Origin: Sphingomonadales bacterium
Lineage (GTDB): Bacteria; Pseudomonadota; Alphaproteobacteria; Sphingomonadales; Sphingomonadaceae
Direction: 5' to 3'
Assembly (NCBI GenBank): GCA_028871475.1
Contig: JAGWMZ010000016.1
Location: 22,869-86,868, forward strand
DNA: 64,000 bases
The position numbers were made by a program, and so were the translations under genes. The notes beneath the pieces are model-generated. The model made no database searches, was not told where the DNA came from, and saw only the letters and a program-made list of their open reading frames with translations. Below are positions 9,436-18,403 of this stretch, piece after piece. Each line of letters opens with the position of its first letter. Position 1 is the first letter of the stretch.

Positions 9436-10014
9436 ATGGATCGGGACAAACAACCAGGCACTGTTCGGCACCGGCGCGAACCTCAGCAACCACGCGCCGA
9501 GGAAACGCGCGCGCGTATTCTGTAAAAGGCGCGCGATGCCTTTGCCGGCGACCCGCCCACCAAGGATGCCCAACTGCACGTCGACTACGATATCGAGGGA
9601 TCGGACGTGGGCTATCGCTGGTTCGCGCGGACCGGTGCCAAGCCATTGTTTCCCTTGGGCTTCGGCCTGAGCTATACGACATTTTCCTCGAGCGGCCTGA
9701 AAACCGACGGGCACAGTGCCAGTTTCACTCTGACCAATACCGGCCAGCGTGACGGCGCCACCGTCGGCCAGCTTTATCTGGTCAGCCGCAATGGTCGTCC
9801 CTTCAGACGGCTGGTCGGCTTTAAACGCGTGGATCTGGCGGCAGGCGCCTCGGCGCCCGTGTCGGTGGCGATCGACCAGCGCCTGTTGGCTGACTGGAAA
9901 GAGGGCGGCTGGTCGCTTCCGGCGGGAGACTACGGCTTTGCGCTGGGGCAGGATGCCCAGACGCTGGGGCCAGTCATTACAGTCAAGGTCAAGGGCGCCG
10001 TGTGGAAGGACTGA
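9436..10014 (+). pseudogene. Gene scar: TetR N-terminus joined to GH3 beta-glucosidase C-terminus
   Basis: One frame reads from ATG 9436 through a TetR-like start ending PRAEETRARIL, meets TAA at 9523, then continues KARDAFAGD. That is the usual TetR helix-turn-helix entry apart from the stop. From about 9560 the same frame becomes the C-terminal part of a GH3 beta-glucosidase: VGYRWFARTG, KPLFPLGFGLSYTTF and a fibronectin-III-like domain to the stop at 10014. The GH3 catalytic domains are absent. It looks like a deletion that fused two genes, plus a nonsense mutation. Product activity is unlikely. Confidence 0.75.
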
Positions 10015-10021
10015 CGGACAA

Positions 10022-10399
10022 CTATGCCCCTCCTTTCGACAGGCTGGCAAGGTAGCGCGTGATCGCTTCGACCTGGTCCTCGGGTATCGGGGCCTTGTAG
10101 ACGTCAATCATCTTGCGCACTTCCTTGTGCCATTCTTCCGCCGAGAGTGGAGGCTGCATCAGCACCATCGAAGTGGAATGGCAGGCGCGGCAATTGGCAT
10201 TGACGGCGTCGACGTATTCCCCTTTGGGATAGTCCTGATCGAAATCCTGCGGCAGTGAAACAGTCACGCTGCGCAGCATCGGGGGCGGAACAGGTCTGCC
10301 CAGGGCCGTCGGTTGCCTGTGTTCCGGCACGGAGGCGAAGGCCGGCGCCATCAGCACCAGTCCCAGCCCGGCGATCGCGGGAAAGAGCTTGCTCATCAT
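10022..10399 (-). CDS. sorB: Periplasmic cytochrome c, SorB-like electron acceptor of sulfite dehydrogenase
   Basis: 125 residues with a signal peptide (FPAIAGLGLVLMAPAFA) and a single c-type haem motif CRACH at residues 70-74. The C-terminal IPEDQVEAITRYLASLS is typical of small cytochromes c. The ATG at 10399 overlaps the stop of the molybdoenzyme gene (ATGA), so the two are translationally coupled. In SorAB enzymes this subunit takes the two electrons from sulfite oxidation and passes them to the respiratory chain. Function is assigned from the motif and the SorA-like partner. Confidence 0.85.
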   Translation of the reverse strand: MMSKLFPAIAGLGLVLMAPAFASVPEHRQPTALGRPVPPPMLRSVTVSLPQDFDQDYPKGEYVDAVNANCRACHSTSMVLMQPPLSAEEWHKEVRKMIDVYKAPIPEDQVEAITRYLASLSKGGA

Positions 10400-11631
10400 G
10401 CCTTGCCTCCCGCCATGACGGTCACAGTCTCGACCCCGGCGCGCATATAGCCACCCGGGTTCCAGTTCATCCCCAACGGCTGGCTGACCCCTCTGGTGTT
10501 GGTGCAGCGGCAGGTTATCCTGCCTTTGCCGGCGGGCAATGCGAGCCTGTGCGTGAACCGCCGGAAGCTGTAGGGCCCCAGATCCTCGCCCAGCGCCGCC
10601 AGTTGCCAACTCTTGCCGCCATCGGTGGAAATCTCGACTTTGGCCACGCCGCAATCGCCGCCCATGGCAATGCCCGAAAGCATCAGAGGTGCCCCTGCCG
10701 TCACCTTTTGCCCCTCGGCCAGATTGGTGATGAGTGATCGGGGCACCATCTTGTTGATCGGCTCCTTGGCATAATCGCTCGTGCCCGCGGGCACATCGCC
10801 AAAGGGCGTTGTGGGCACCTGATAGGCCTTGGCCATCCAGAAATTGTCGTCCTTGCCCGGCAAGACCTCAATGTCGCAGAGCATCTTGACCCAATAGGTC
10901 GAATACCAGCCCGGTACGATCAGCCTGAGCGGGAAACCGTTGAGCAGCGGCATGGCCTCGCCGTTCATCGCATAGGCGATCATCACCTCGCCATCGCGGG
11001 CGTGGTCGACAGAAAGCGATTTGCGGAATTTGGGCGCCTCGGCCACCAGGGCCTCGTCAAGCCCGCCAAAGCGCACATCGACCGCCCCGGCCTTGACCCC
11101 TGCCTGGCCCAGCACATCACGCAGCCGCACCCCGGTCCAGCGGGCATTGCCCATCGCGCCGTGGCCCCATTCCGCACCGGGCACAGACGGTACGAACAGG
11201 CCCCGTGAATTGCCCGAACACTGGTTGACCGCCACATACTCGATCGGCTCGAACCCATGGAGCAGATCGTGCAGCGTAAGTTCCACCGTGCGATCCACAT
11301 GGCCGCGCACTGTCAGGCGAAAGCTGGAGGCATCGACGCTTTCGGGAATATTGGCCCAATGCCAGCGGACGTAGAACTGGTCGTTGGGGGTCAATATGTG
11401 CTTGTCAAACACCTCCATCGGCGTTTCGAGCAGCGGCGGCCGCATCCTTTGCAGGATCATCTCGCCCTTTTGCGGAAAGGCCCTGGTCAGCGGCCGCCGC
11501 GAGGGTTTGCCCGGCAGCCCCAGATCGACCATTGGCTGCGCGAGAAGCGGCGAGGACATGATGCCAAAGCCGCCGGCCGCCGCGCCAGCCAACAGATTTC
11601 GGCGCGAAAGGGCCGGATTGAAGTCTGCCAT
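10396..11631 (-). CDS. sorA: SorA-like sulfite:cytochrome c oxidoreductase, molybdenum subunit
   Basis: 411 residues of the sulfite oxidase family. A twin-arginine signal (LSRRNLLAGAAAGG) sends the folded molybdoenzyme to the periplasm. The molybdenum-ligating cysteine is Cys138 in AVNQCSGNSRG. A C-terminal Mo-co dimerisation domain follows (about residues 290-405). It should oxidise sulfite to sulfate and hand electrons to the adjacent cytochrome c. In this operon the obvious sulfite source is the SQ monooxygenase two genes upstream. YedY/MsrP-type reductases share the fold, but the paired cytochrome and length favour SorA. Confidence 0.87.
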   Translation of the reverse strand: MADFNPALSRRNLLAGAAAGGFGIMSSPLLAQPMVDLGLPGKPSRRPLTRAFPQKGEMILQRMRPPLLETPMEVFDKHILTPNDQFYVRWHWANIPESVDASSFRLTVRGHVDRTVELTLHDLLHGFEPIEYVAVNQCSGNSRGLFVPSVPGAEWGHGAMGNARWTGVRLRDVLGQAGVKAGAVDVRFGGLDEALVAEAPKFRKSLSVDHARDGEVMIAYAMNGEAMPLLNGFPLRLIVPGWYSTYWVKMLCDIEVLPGKDDNFWMAKAYQVPTTPFGDVPAGTSDYAKEPINKMVPRSLITNLAEGQKVTAGAPLMLSGIAMGGDCGVAKVEISTDGGKSWQLAALGEDLGPYSFRRFTHRLALPAGKGRITCRCTNTRGVSQPLGMNWNPGGYMRAGVETVTVMAGGKA

Positions 11632-11646
11632 CCTGACGAGCGCTCC

Positions 11647-13122
11647 TTACGCGTGCCGGGCCAGTTCGCCGGCCAACAACTGGTGCCATAGCGACAGGCG
11701 GGCACTGCGCTCGTCCTCGCCCATGGCGGGCTGAAAGGTCTCGGTGCCCTGGCGCATCGCTCCGGCTTCGGCCAGCCCGGCATAAAGTCCGCAGCCGACC
11801 CCTGCCAGCATCGCCGCGCCCAGGGCGGTGGTTTCCACACTGATCGGCCGTTCGACTGACAGGTCCAGTATATTGGCCAGATCCTGCGCAATCCAGTTGT
11901 TTGCGCTCATGCCGCCGTCGATGCGCAGATCACGCCATGCGGCGCCATCGGCGGCAAAAGCGGTTTGCAGATCATGCATCTGATGCGAGATGGTTTCGAG
12001 CGCTGCCCGCACGATATGCGCGCGACCCGTATTGTGGGACAGGCCTGCAATATGCCCGCGAATATCGGCTCGCCAATGCGGCGCCCCCAGCCCGGACAGA
12101 GCGGGCAAGATGCAGACCCCCCCATTATCCGCCACACTGCGGGCCAGCGTTTCGGTTTCGGAGGCCGCCATCACCATGCAAAGCTGATCGCGCAGCCATT
12201 TGACAAGACTGCCGGCGACAAAGACAGATCCTTCCAGCGCGTAGCTGCGTTTCCCGCCGATTTGCGCGACCACAGTGCCGAGCAAGCGATGATGCGAACG
12301 CGGAATGCTCTGGCCGGTGCAGCCCAGTACGAAGGCACCGGTGCCCAGTGTGGCCTTGACCTGCCCCGGCATCAAACATTGCTGGCCGATGGTCGCGGCC
12401 TGCTGGTCGCCGGCAAGGCCGCAGATCGGGATGGGCGCGCCAAACAGTTCGGGCGCGGTATGGCCAAACTGCCCGGCCGTATCGACGATTTCGGGCAAAG
12501 CGGCGCGCGGCACGCCATGCAAGGCGAGCAGATCATCGTCCCAATCGGTGCCATCAAGCGCCATCAGCATCGTTCTGCTGGCGTTGCTGGCATCACTGAT
12601 ATGCAGGCCTCCGGTCAGTTTCCACACCAGCCAGCTTTCCACCGTACCAAAAGCCAGCGCATCGCCGGCCTCGCGCAGCGCGGGGCAGTGGTCGAGCATC
12701 CAGCGCATCTTGGTAGCGGAAAAATAGGGGTCCAGAACGAGGCCGGTCTTCCGCGCCACCATGGCTTCGTGACCAGCGTCGCGCATCGCCTCGCAGGCAT
12801 CGGCCGTTCGGCGGTCCTGCCAGACAACGGCGGGGCCCAGGGGCGCCCCCCTGCGCCGGTCCCATGCCAGCACCGTTTCCCGCTGGTTGGTAATGCCAAT
12901 GGCCGCGATCCGCGTTGCCCCACCGGCCTGCTCCACCATGGTGCGGGCACAGGCAAGCGTATGGGCCCAGATTTCGTCGGCATCATGTTCGACAAGCCCC
13001 GGCGCGGGATAATACTGGGTCAACTCGCGCTGGGCGGTGCCGCGCACGGTGCCGTCATGGCCATAGAGAATGGCGCGGGTTGAGGTCGTTCCCTCATCCA
13101 GCACCAGCAGGAAATCGCTCAC
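11647..13122 (-). CDS. glpK: Glycerol kinase
   Basis: FGGY-family kinase. The N-terminus LVLDEGTTSTRAILYG is the ATP-binding phosphate-1 motif, and GITNQRETVLAWDRRRGAPLGPAVVWQDRR is the glycerol kinase signature region. The second FGGY signature (LRIDGGMSANNWIAQDLANIL) is present. I start at GTG 13122 because GGAGAGGG sits about seven bases upstream; the open frame extends to 13170 without a ribosome site. It makes glycerol 3-phosphate from ATP and glycerol. Its place between the SQ monooxygenase and SorA genes suggests it handles glycerol freed from sulfoquinovosyl glycerol; the matching GlpD lies in the other arm of the locus. Confidence 0.94.
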   Translation of the reverse strand: MSDFLLVLDEGTTSTRAILYGHDGTVRGTAQRELTQYYPAPGLVEHDADEIWAHTLACARTMVEQAGGATRIAAIGITNQRETVLAWDRRRGAPLGPAVVWQDRRTADACEAMRDAGHEAMVARKTGLVLDPYFSATKMRWMLDHCPALREAGDALAFGTVESWLVWKLTGGLHISDASNASRTMLMALDGTDWDDDLLALHGVPRAALPEIVDTAGQFGHTAPELFGAPIPICGLAGDQQAATIGQQCLMPGQVKATLGTGAFVLGCTGQSIPRSHHRLLGTVVAQIGGKRSYALEGSVFVAGSLVKWLRDQLCMVMAASETETLARSVADNGGVCILPALSGLGAPHWRADIRGHIAGLSHNTGRAHIVRAALETISHQMHDLQTAFAADGAAWRDLRIDGGMSANNWIAQDLANILDLSVERPISVETTALGAAMLAGVGCGLYAGLAEAGAMRQGTETFQPAMGEDERSARLSLWHQLLAGELARHA

Positions 13123-13145
13123 AGGCCCTCTCCGCCTGAGGCATA

Positions 13146-13164
13146 GGCGGGGGAATGCCCCGCC
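13146..13164. terminator. Hairpin between monooxygenase and glpK genes
   Basis: GGCGGGG and CCCCGCC face each other across a four- to five-base loop in the 66-bp gap between two minus-strand genes. There is no following T-run on the minus strand, so this may be an attenuator or mRNA-stability element rather than a full terminator. Confidence 0.4.
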
Positions 13165-13188
13165 ACCCATGCCGGTTATCGTTCTGTC

Positions 13189-14292
13189 TCAGATGGTCAG
13201 TGGGCCATGCTGAAGATGGGGCAGCACATGACGGGCAAACAGATCGGCTTCCTGCGCATGGGGATAGCCCGACAGGATGAAGGCCTCGATACCTTCGGCC
13301 TGATAGGCGCGCAGCTTGGCCAGCACCTGATCGGGCGTGCCGACAATCGCCGCACCGCAGCCCGAACGCGCCCGGCCGATGCCGGTCCACAGATTGTCCT
13401 CGACATAGCCATCATTGCCCGCTGCCTGGCGCAATTCGGCCTGCCGCTGGACGCCGTAATTCTTCGCGTCGAGCGATTGTTCACGCACGGCGCGACCCGC
13501 CTCATCGTCCAGCTTGGACAGCAGGCGGCTGGCATAGGCGCGTGCCTCGTCCTCGGTTTCGCGTACGATGACATGAGCGCGGTAACCATATTTCAGCGTC
13601 CGGCCAAAGCGGGTGGCGCGCGCCTTCATATCGGCGATGGTTTCGCGGACCTTGTCCATCGTATCGGGCCACATCAGATAGACATCGCAGCCCTCTGCGG
13701 CACATTCGCGGGCCTCATGGCTGAGGCCACCGAAATAAAAGGCGGGGCACTGGCCCGAAATGGTGGTGATGCGTGGCGGGTCGAGCCTGATCTTGTAAAA
13801 CTCACCCTCATGGTCGAGCGCCTCGCCATTGAGCAGCGTGCGGACAATCTTCATCACTTCGGTGGCGCGGGCATAGCGCGGGCCCGAGGGCAGCACTTCG
13901 CCGGGCATGTCGGAGGAGATGATGTTGACGTTGAGGCGTCCGCCTGTGCCGTCGGCGTTGGAACCAAGGATGCGGTCGAGCGTGGCGATGCGGCGCGCCA
14001 GTTGCGGTGGCCAGTCCTCGCCGATGCGGGTGGCCCAGAGCAGCTTTATACGGCGCACCTGTGTCGCCACGGCGGCGGCAAAGGCGGTGGTGTCGAGGCC
14101 AAGGCTGTAGCCGGATGGCAGCAGGATGTTGTCAAACCCGCCTTCCTCGGCGCGCAGCACGATGTTGCGGCAATGCTCCCAGCTTGATTTGAGGTAAGGG
14201 TCATGCACGCCGAGGAATTCGTAATCATCGTCGCACAGGGCTGAAAACCAGGCGATTTCGCATTGCTGTTCCTGGTGTTGTTGCTCGCTCAC
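13189..14292 (-). CDS. smoC: LLM-class FMNH2-dependent monooxygenase, SQ monooxygenase (SmoC-like)
   Basis: 367 residues of the luciferase-like/SsuD family: IAWFSALCDDDY at the N-terminus, DRILGSNADGTGGRLNVNIIS, and the late GTPDQVLAKLRAYQAEGIEAFILSGYPH typical of alkanesulfonate monooxygenases. Such enzymes use FMNH2 and O2 to cleave the C-S bond, releasing sulfite and an aldehyde. Because it is coupled to an aldo-keto reductase, a LacI regulator and a KERWY-type sulfoquinovosidase, I infer SQ as substrate and 6-oxo-glucose as product, as in Agrobacterium SmoC. The GTG at 14292 overlaps the reductase stop (GTGA). A general SsuD role is the alternative. Confidence 0.82.
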   Translation of the reverse strand: MSEQQHQEQQCEIAWFSALCDDDYEFLGVHDPYLKSSWEHCRNIVLRAEEGGFDNILLPSGYSLGLDTTAFAAAVATQVRRIKLLWATRIGEDWPPQLARRIATLDRILGSNADGTGGRLNVNIISSDMPGEVLPSGPRYARATEVMKIVRTLLNGEALDHEGEFYKIRLDPPRITTISGQCPAFYFGGLSHEARECAAEGCDVYLMWPDTMDKVRETIADMKARATRFGRTLKYGYRAHVIVRETEDEARAYASRLLSKLDDEAGRAVREQSLDAKNYGVQRQAELRQAAGNDGYVEDNLWTGIGRARSGCGAAIVGTPDQVLAKLRAYQAEGIEAFILSGYPHAQEADLFARHVLPHLQHGPLTI

Positions 14293-15203
14293 GGCAGCTT
14301 CTCCCCTCTTGCGGCGACCAGCACCGCATACCATTCTTCCCGGCCCCATTGCACGGCAAGGGCTGCGGCCCCTTCCGCGATGCGCGCGGCGTTCTGCGAA
14401 CCGATGATGGGGATGATCCCGGCGGGATGCGCCATCAGCCAGCTATAGGCCGCCGCGGTGCGCGACACGCCTTGCGCAGCGGCCACGGCATCGAGCGCGG
14501 CGGCCACGGCCTTGTCGCGCGGGGTTTCGGGTGCGGTCAGCCGCCCGCCGCCCAAAGGCGACCAGGCCAAGGGCGTGAGGCCCAGCATCATAGCCTGATC
14601 CAGCTCACCATTTTCAAAGCAGGTGATGCGCAGCGGGCTGATTTCCGGCTGGGTGACCACCAACTTGTTGGTCAGGAAATGATTGAGCGCGGCGACCTGC
14701 GCGCAGGTGAAGTTCGAGACCCCGATGTGCCGGATCTTGCCGGCCGCCACTGCCTCGTCGAGCACGCGCGCGACCTCTTGCGGATGGGCCAGAATGTCGG
14801 GCCGGTGCACCTGATAGAGGTCGATCACCTCCACCTTCAGGCGGCGCAGCGAGGCGTCGATTGCCTCGGCAAGATAGGCGGGCGACTGGTCATAGGGCAG
14901 GGGCGGCAGAATGCCCCCCTTGGTGGCCAGCACCATCCTGTCGCGCAGGCCGGGATCGGCGGCGATCACCTCGCCCAGCAGCGCCTCGGCATCGCCAAAG
15001 CCACCTTGCCCATCGAAGCCATAGATGTCGGCCGTGTCGAGCAGGGTGATCCCGGCATCGAGTGCGGCATGAACCAGGGGCGCAGCCTCGCCAACGCTGC
15101 GACCTTGCTCAGCCAGCCGCCACATGCCCCAGGCCAGCGGTGAGACGGCAAGGGAGGAATGGCCCAAGGTGCGCTGGGCAGGGGGAAGGGGGAGGAGGCT
15201 CAT
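14289..15203 (-). CDS. smoB: Aldo-keto reductase, 6-oxo-glucose reductase (SmoB-like)
   Basis: 304-residue AKR with the catalytic tetrad visible: Asp and Tyr in LLDTADIYGFDG, Lys in MVLATKGGI, His in LYQVHRPDI. The NADPH-binding end includes GIIPIIGSQNAARI. In the oxidative SQ pathway this enzyme reduces the 6-aldehyde left by desulfurisation to glucose. Its start overlaps the LacI gene stop by four bases and its own stop overlaps the monooxygenase start, so all three are one translation unit. Specific substrate assignment rests on context; the family itself is certain. Confidence 0.85.
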   Translation of the reverse strand: MSLLPLPPAQRTLGHSSLAVSPLAWGMWRLAEQGRSVGEAAPLVHAALDAGITLLDTADIYGFDGQGGFGDAEALLGEVIAADPGLRDRMVLATKGGILPPLPYDQSPAYLAEAIDASLRRLKVEVIDLYQVHRPDILAHPQEVARVLDEAVAAGKIRHIGVSNFTCAQVAALNHFLTNKLVVTQPEISPLRITCFENGELDQAMMLGLTPLAWSPLGGGRLTAPETPRDKAVAAALDAVAAAQGVSRTAAAYSWLMAHPAGIIPIIGSQNAARIAEGAAALAVQWGREEWYAVLVAARGEKLP

Positions 15204-16213
15204 AATTCTTTCCGGAATGGCGCCGCCACGGAAGCGCGGTCGACAAGGGTATGGGGCAGGCGGCGATGGGTGATGTCACCCCCTGCGACGAGGATTTCCG
15301 TGGCGGTCCGCGCCAGATCGGCCATCGGTTGATGGATGGTGGTCAGCGCCGGCCACACCGTGCGGGCCAGCGTGGTGTCGTCAAAGCCGGCCACTGAGAG
15401 CTCTTCGGGCAGGCTCATGCCACGGCCATGCGCGGCGGCCAGAACGCCGGCGGCCATATCGTCATTGGCAGCGAAGACGGCGGTGGGCGGGTTGGCCATG
15501 TCGAGCAGCAAGGTGGCGGCGGCAAAGCCGCTTTCGAAATCGAATTGCCCCGGCATCACCAGTTGCGGTTCAAAGGCGATACCTGCCCGGTCCAGCGCGC
15601 GGCGATAGCCGAACAGGCGGTCCTCGCTGGCCATGTGGTTGGGATGTCCGCGGACAAAGGCTATGCGGCGGTGGCCCTGATTGATGAGATGGGTCGTCAT
15701 GTCATCGGCGGCCTGCGCGTCGTCCATGAACACCGAAGAGGTGAGCGCATGGTTGGTGCCCGGCGAAATGCGCACGAAGGGAATATCGAGCGCGTCGAGC
15801 GCGTGGAGAACCGGCAGGCAATCCGTGACCGGAGAGGACAGCACGATGCCGTCGACATGGGTTTCGCTGACCAGCCCGCGCACCTGGTCACCGACATCAG
15901 GGTCCGCCACATCAACCGGCTGAGCGATCAGACGTATGCCGTTGGCCTTGCAATAATCCCAGCAGCCCCGTTGGATCTGGAACATGTAATAGGGGCTGTG
16001 ATTGTCGTAGATGAGTGCGATCTGGTTCGATTTCGAGCCTGACAGGATGCGTGCCGCGACACTGGGGCGGAAATCCAGTTCGGCCATGGCCTTTTCCACC
16101 TTTTCGCGCATGGTCGCGCTGACATAGGGGTGGCCGTTCAGTACGCGGCTCACCGTCTTGACCGCGACGCCCGCGCGGGCGGCAACGTCACGAATGTTGG
16201 CTCTCTCGCTCAT
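15200..16213 (-). CDS. LacI-family transcriptional regulator of the SQ locus
   Basis: 337 residues. The N-terminal helix-turn-helix reads IRDVAARAGVAVKTVSRVLNG (residues about 6-26) with the hinge helix following. A periplasmic-binding-like effector domain fills the rest (LSVAGFDDTTLARTVWPALTTIHQP is the conserved C-terminal block). It is embedded in the operon between the sulfoquinovosidase and the aldo-keto reductase, with four-base overlaps on both sides. Likely it represses the two divergent promoter regions at 18.3 and 22.2 kb and is released by SQ, SQGro or a product; the shared motif there supports this, the effector is inferred. Confidence 0.9.
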   Translation of the reverse strand: MSERANIRDVAARAGVAVKTVSRVLNGHPYVSATMREKVEKAMAELDFRPSVAARILSGSKSNQIALIYDNHSPYYMFQIQRGCWDYCKANGIRLIAQPVDVADPDVGDQVRGLVSETHVDGIVLSSPVTDCLPVLHALDALDIPFVRISPGTNHALTSSVFMDDAQAADDMTTHLINQGHRRIAFVRGHPNHMASEDRLFGYRRALDRAGIAFEPQLVMPGQFDFESGFAAATLLLDMANPPTAVFAANDDMAAGVLAAAHGRGMSLPEELSVAGFDDTTLARTVWPALTTIHQPMADLARTATEILVAGGDITHRRLPHTLVDRASVAAPFRKEL

Positions 16214-18216
16214 TTCGCTATCACCTCCCGCATGGCTGCGAACAGATCGGCAAAGGCGCTGTCTGTCCGGTAGAAGACAGGGGGATGCCCGATTGGCGCG
16301 GCAATGTCATGCGTTCCGGGGGCAAAATCCATGCCGGTCCACACATGACGCCATGGCTGGTCGCCCGGCAGCGTGACGCTGCGCAGGCGCGCGCTTTCCT
16401 CGATCACCGGAGCAACCAGCAGATCGGCGCCATAGAGAAACTGGTCCTGCAGCGCATACAGGCTCGTGTCTTGCGGGTAGTGCAGGAAGAGGGGACGTTG
16501 GGCCGGCAGGCCGGTGGCCACGGCCTCATCGCACAGATGGCGGACATAGGGGGCAAGATGGGCATGGACCCGGCTCCACCGCGCGAAGCAGGCGAGCAGT
16601 TCCGGCGTTGAATCATACTGCAGATTGTCGTCGGGCCGGTTGCCCTCATGGCTGCGCATCACCGGGGCAAAGGCGGCCAGTTCGCACCAGCGCTTCATCA
16701 GCTCCACGCTGCGGATGTTGCCATGCAGGGAAGTGTAGCCGCCGCAATCCGAATGGCTGTAGGCATTGCCCACCAGCCCCGCCGAGAGGGCGGCGGTGAT
16801 GACCGTTCCGATGCCGTCATGGCGAGTGAAGTCCACCGATTGATCGCCCGCCCATAGCAGGGGGCAGGCCGAGGAGACGCCGCTGAAACCTGCGCGCATG
16901 AAGAAAAGCGCGTCCCCCTGGCGACCGCGCATGGCCAGCGCCCGATCATTGACCTGTGCCCAGAGCACGGGCCACAGGTTATGGGCCTCCATCGCATCCA
17001 TGCCGTTGGCGAGGCGCACGTCTGTGGGCAGATATTCGCCGAAATCAGCCATCCATCCGTCGATACCGATGTCGAGCATTTCCTCGCACAGAATGCGGCG
17101 GGCAAACCACGCGCATGTCTCGGCGCGGGTGAAATCGAGGACGCCGCAATCGAACTCGCCAAAATCGACGAGGTAGGGCGCGTCCTCATCCTGTTTGCGA
17201 CACAGATGGCCACCTGCCAGCGCTTCTCGATAAAGCATGCCGTCGATGGCAAGATAGGGATTGGCATAGGCCAGAAAGCGAATGCCGCGGGCATTCAACT
17301 CTTTGATCCGCGCGGGCAGATCGGGATAGCGCGCCTCGCTGCGCCGCCAGTCCCAGAACAGGCGGCGGCCGAAGCTGGTTTCGCGGATGCCTGCCCAATC
17401 CTCGCACCACAGGCCAGCAATACTCGCTCCGGCCTCGCTAAAGCGATCGAGCCGCTCGAAGCTCTTTTCGCCCTGTTTCAACCCCACAATCGCCCCGCCG
17501 ATGGCCCAGTCCGGCAAGGCACGCGGGCGGCCGAAGCGCGTGGAGAGTTGCCCGACCAGTCCCTGCGGTCCATCATCGGCAAACAGTTCGAAACGCGCGG
17601 TCGTCGCCCATACCTCTATCGTGTGGTGCGTCTGTGCGGTGCAGTCGATCACGCTGTAAACGCTGGCATCGAGATGCACCGCCAGCCAGCGTGAAGTGAT
17701 GAGCGTTGGCTGAGGATAGTTGGTGTTCCAGTAATCACCGCCCGCCATGGCGGTTTCATCCATGATCCGGGTGAGCGGCGTCGTCTTGTCGCGGCCCACG
17801 CCCGGTTCGCTGGTCCACATCGGAAAGCGGCGCCCGTTGAGCGCGAGATAGCTCATCTGCTCGCCGCCGCCCCACACGGTTTCGTCTGGCGATGCATGGA
17901 AATTCAGCCAGATGCGATCATAGCCGGGGATCAGCGTGGTGACACGCAGGTCATCGTCGCCAAACGCAATTTGAGCGACTTGCACCCTTTCATGGAACAG
18001 GTTCAGCACCTTGTCTTCGCTAGCCCAGAGAAGCGGCGCGATCAGATCCTGCGCAGAATCCTCGATCCGGAAATTGCCGCGATACATCGCAATGTCGGCG
18101 CAACCGCGCCCGATGACCAGCGCAGGACAGTCGGCCGTATGGCGCAGGAGGGTTCGACCGGCAAATTTGATCTCGAACCCGCCATCAATGGCAGAAATCT
18201 GCACAGTCATACCCAT
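16210..18216 (-). CDS. yihQ: GH31 sulfoquinovosidase (YihQ/SmoI type)
   Basis: 668 residues, matching the family length of about 670-680. The GH31 nucleophile is Asp391 in DGWMADFGEYLPTD and the acid/base is Asp458 in LLWAGDQSVDF. The sulfonate-recognition set of sulfoquinovosidases is complete: Lys247, Glu272, Arg285, Trp288 and Tyr494, spaced as in the Agrobacterium KERWY enzyme (E. coli has QQRWY). It should hydrolyse alpha-sulfoquinovosides such as SQ-glycerol, the delipidated plant sulfolipid head group, to SQ and glycerol. No signal peptide is seen, so hydrolysis is probably cytoplasmic. It is first gene of the minus-strand operon and divergent from the TonB receptor. Confidence 0.93.
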   Translation of the reverse strand: MGMTVQISAIDGGFEIKFAGRTLLRHTADCPALVIGRGCADIAMYRGNFRIEDSAQDLIAPLLWASEDKVLNLFHERVQVAQIAFGDDDLRVTTLIPGYDRIWLNFHASPDETVWGGGEQMSYLALNGRRFPMWTSEPGVGRDKTTPLTRIMDETAMAGGDYWNTNYPQPTLITSRWLAVHLDASVYSVIDCTAQTHHTIEVWATTARFELFADDGPQGLVGQLSTRFGRPRALPDWAIGGAIVGLKQGEKSFERLDRFSEAGASIAGLWCEDWAGIRETSFGRRLFWDWRRSEARYPDLPARIKELNARGIRFLAYANPYLAIDGMLYREALAGGHLCRKQDEDAPYLVDFGEFDCGVLDFTRAETCAWFARRILCEEMLDIGIDGWMADFGEYLPTDVRLANGMDAMEAHNLWPVLWAQVNDRALAMRGRQGDALFFMRAGFSGVSSACPLLWAGDQSVDFTRHDGIGTVITAALSAGLVGNAYSHSDCGGYTSLHGNIRSVELMKRWCELAAFAPVMRSHEGNRPDDNLQYDSTPELLACFARWSRVHAHLAPYVRHLCDEAVATGLPAQRPLFLHYPQDTSLYALQDQFLYGADLLVAPVIEESARLRSVTLPGDQPWRHVWTGMDFAPGTHDIAAPIGHPPVFYRTDSAFADLFAAMREVIAK

Positions 18217-18270
18217 CCATTCCCGTTCTTATACTTATTTCAGCCATCAGGAGAGGCTTTGTCCTCCATG

Positions 18271-18290
18271 ATGTGACACCGCTTGACATA
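18271..18290. promoter_or_regulatory. Putative LacI-type operator between yihQ and the TonB receptor gene
   Basis: The sequence atgtgacaccgcttgacata lies in the 187-bp divergent promoter region. A 17-of-20 match, atgtgacaccgtaggacata, sits in the other divergent region of the locus at 22161-22180. The outer parts are identical (ATGTGACACCG and GACATA) with an imperfect dyad character. TTGACA at 18283-18288 could double as a -35 box for the receptor gene. Operator function is inferred from repetition and position. Confidence 0.6.
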
Positions 18291-18403
18291 TCGAGGCATG
18301 AGGGGCAAATCAACCATCAATCGCAATAGAAAAGATGCGAGATGGAAAACCTGATGGGGCTAAGCCGCAAAGGTGATGTTCCATAATTCGGGGGAGGGAT
18401 GTC

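Noticed and set aside
8731..10107. 458-residue minus-strand open frame
   Set aside because: It lies antisense to the histidine kinase and the GH3 remnant and reads as low-complexity basic sequence without domains; a GC-rich shadow.
13189..15203. Reading the LLM enzyme and aldo-keto reductase as a general alkanesulfonate (Ssu) system
   Set aside because: No Ssu-type ABC transporter is present, and a sulfoquinovosidase and LacI regulator are fused into the same overlapping operon.
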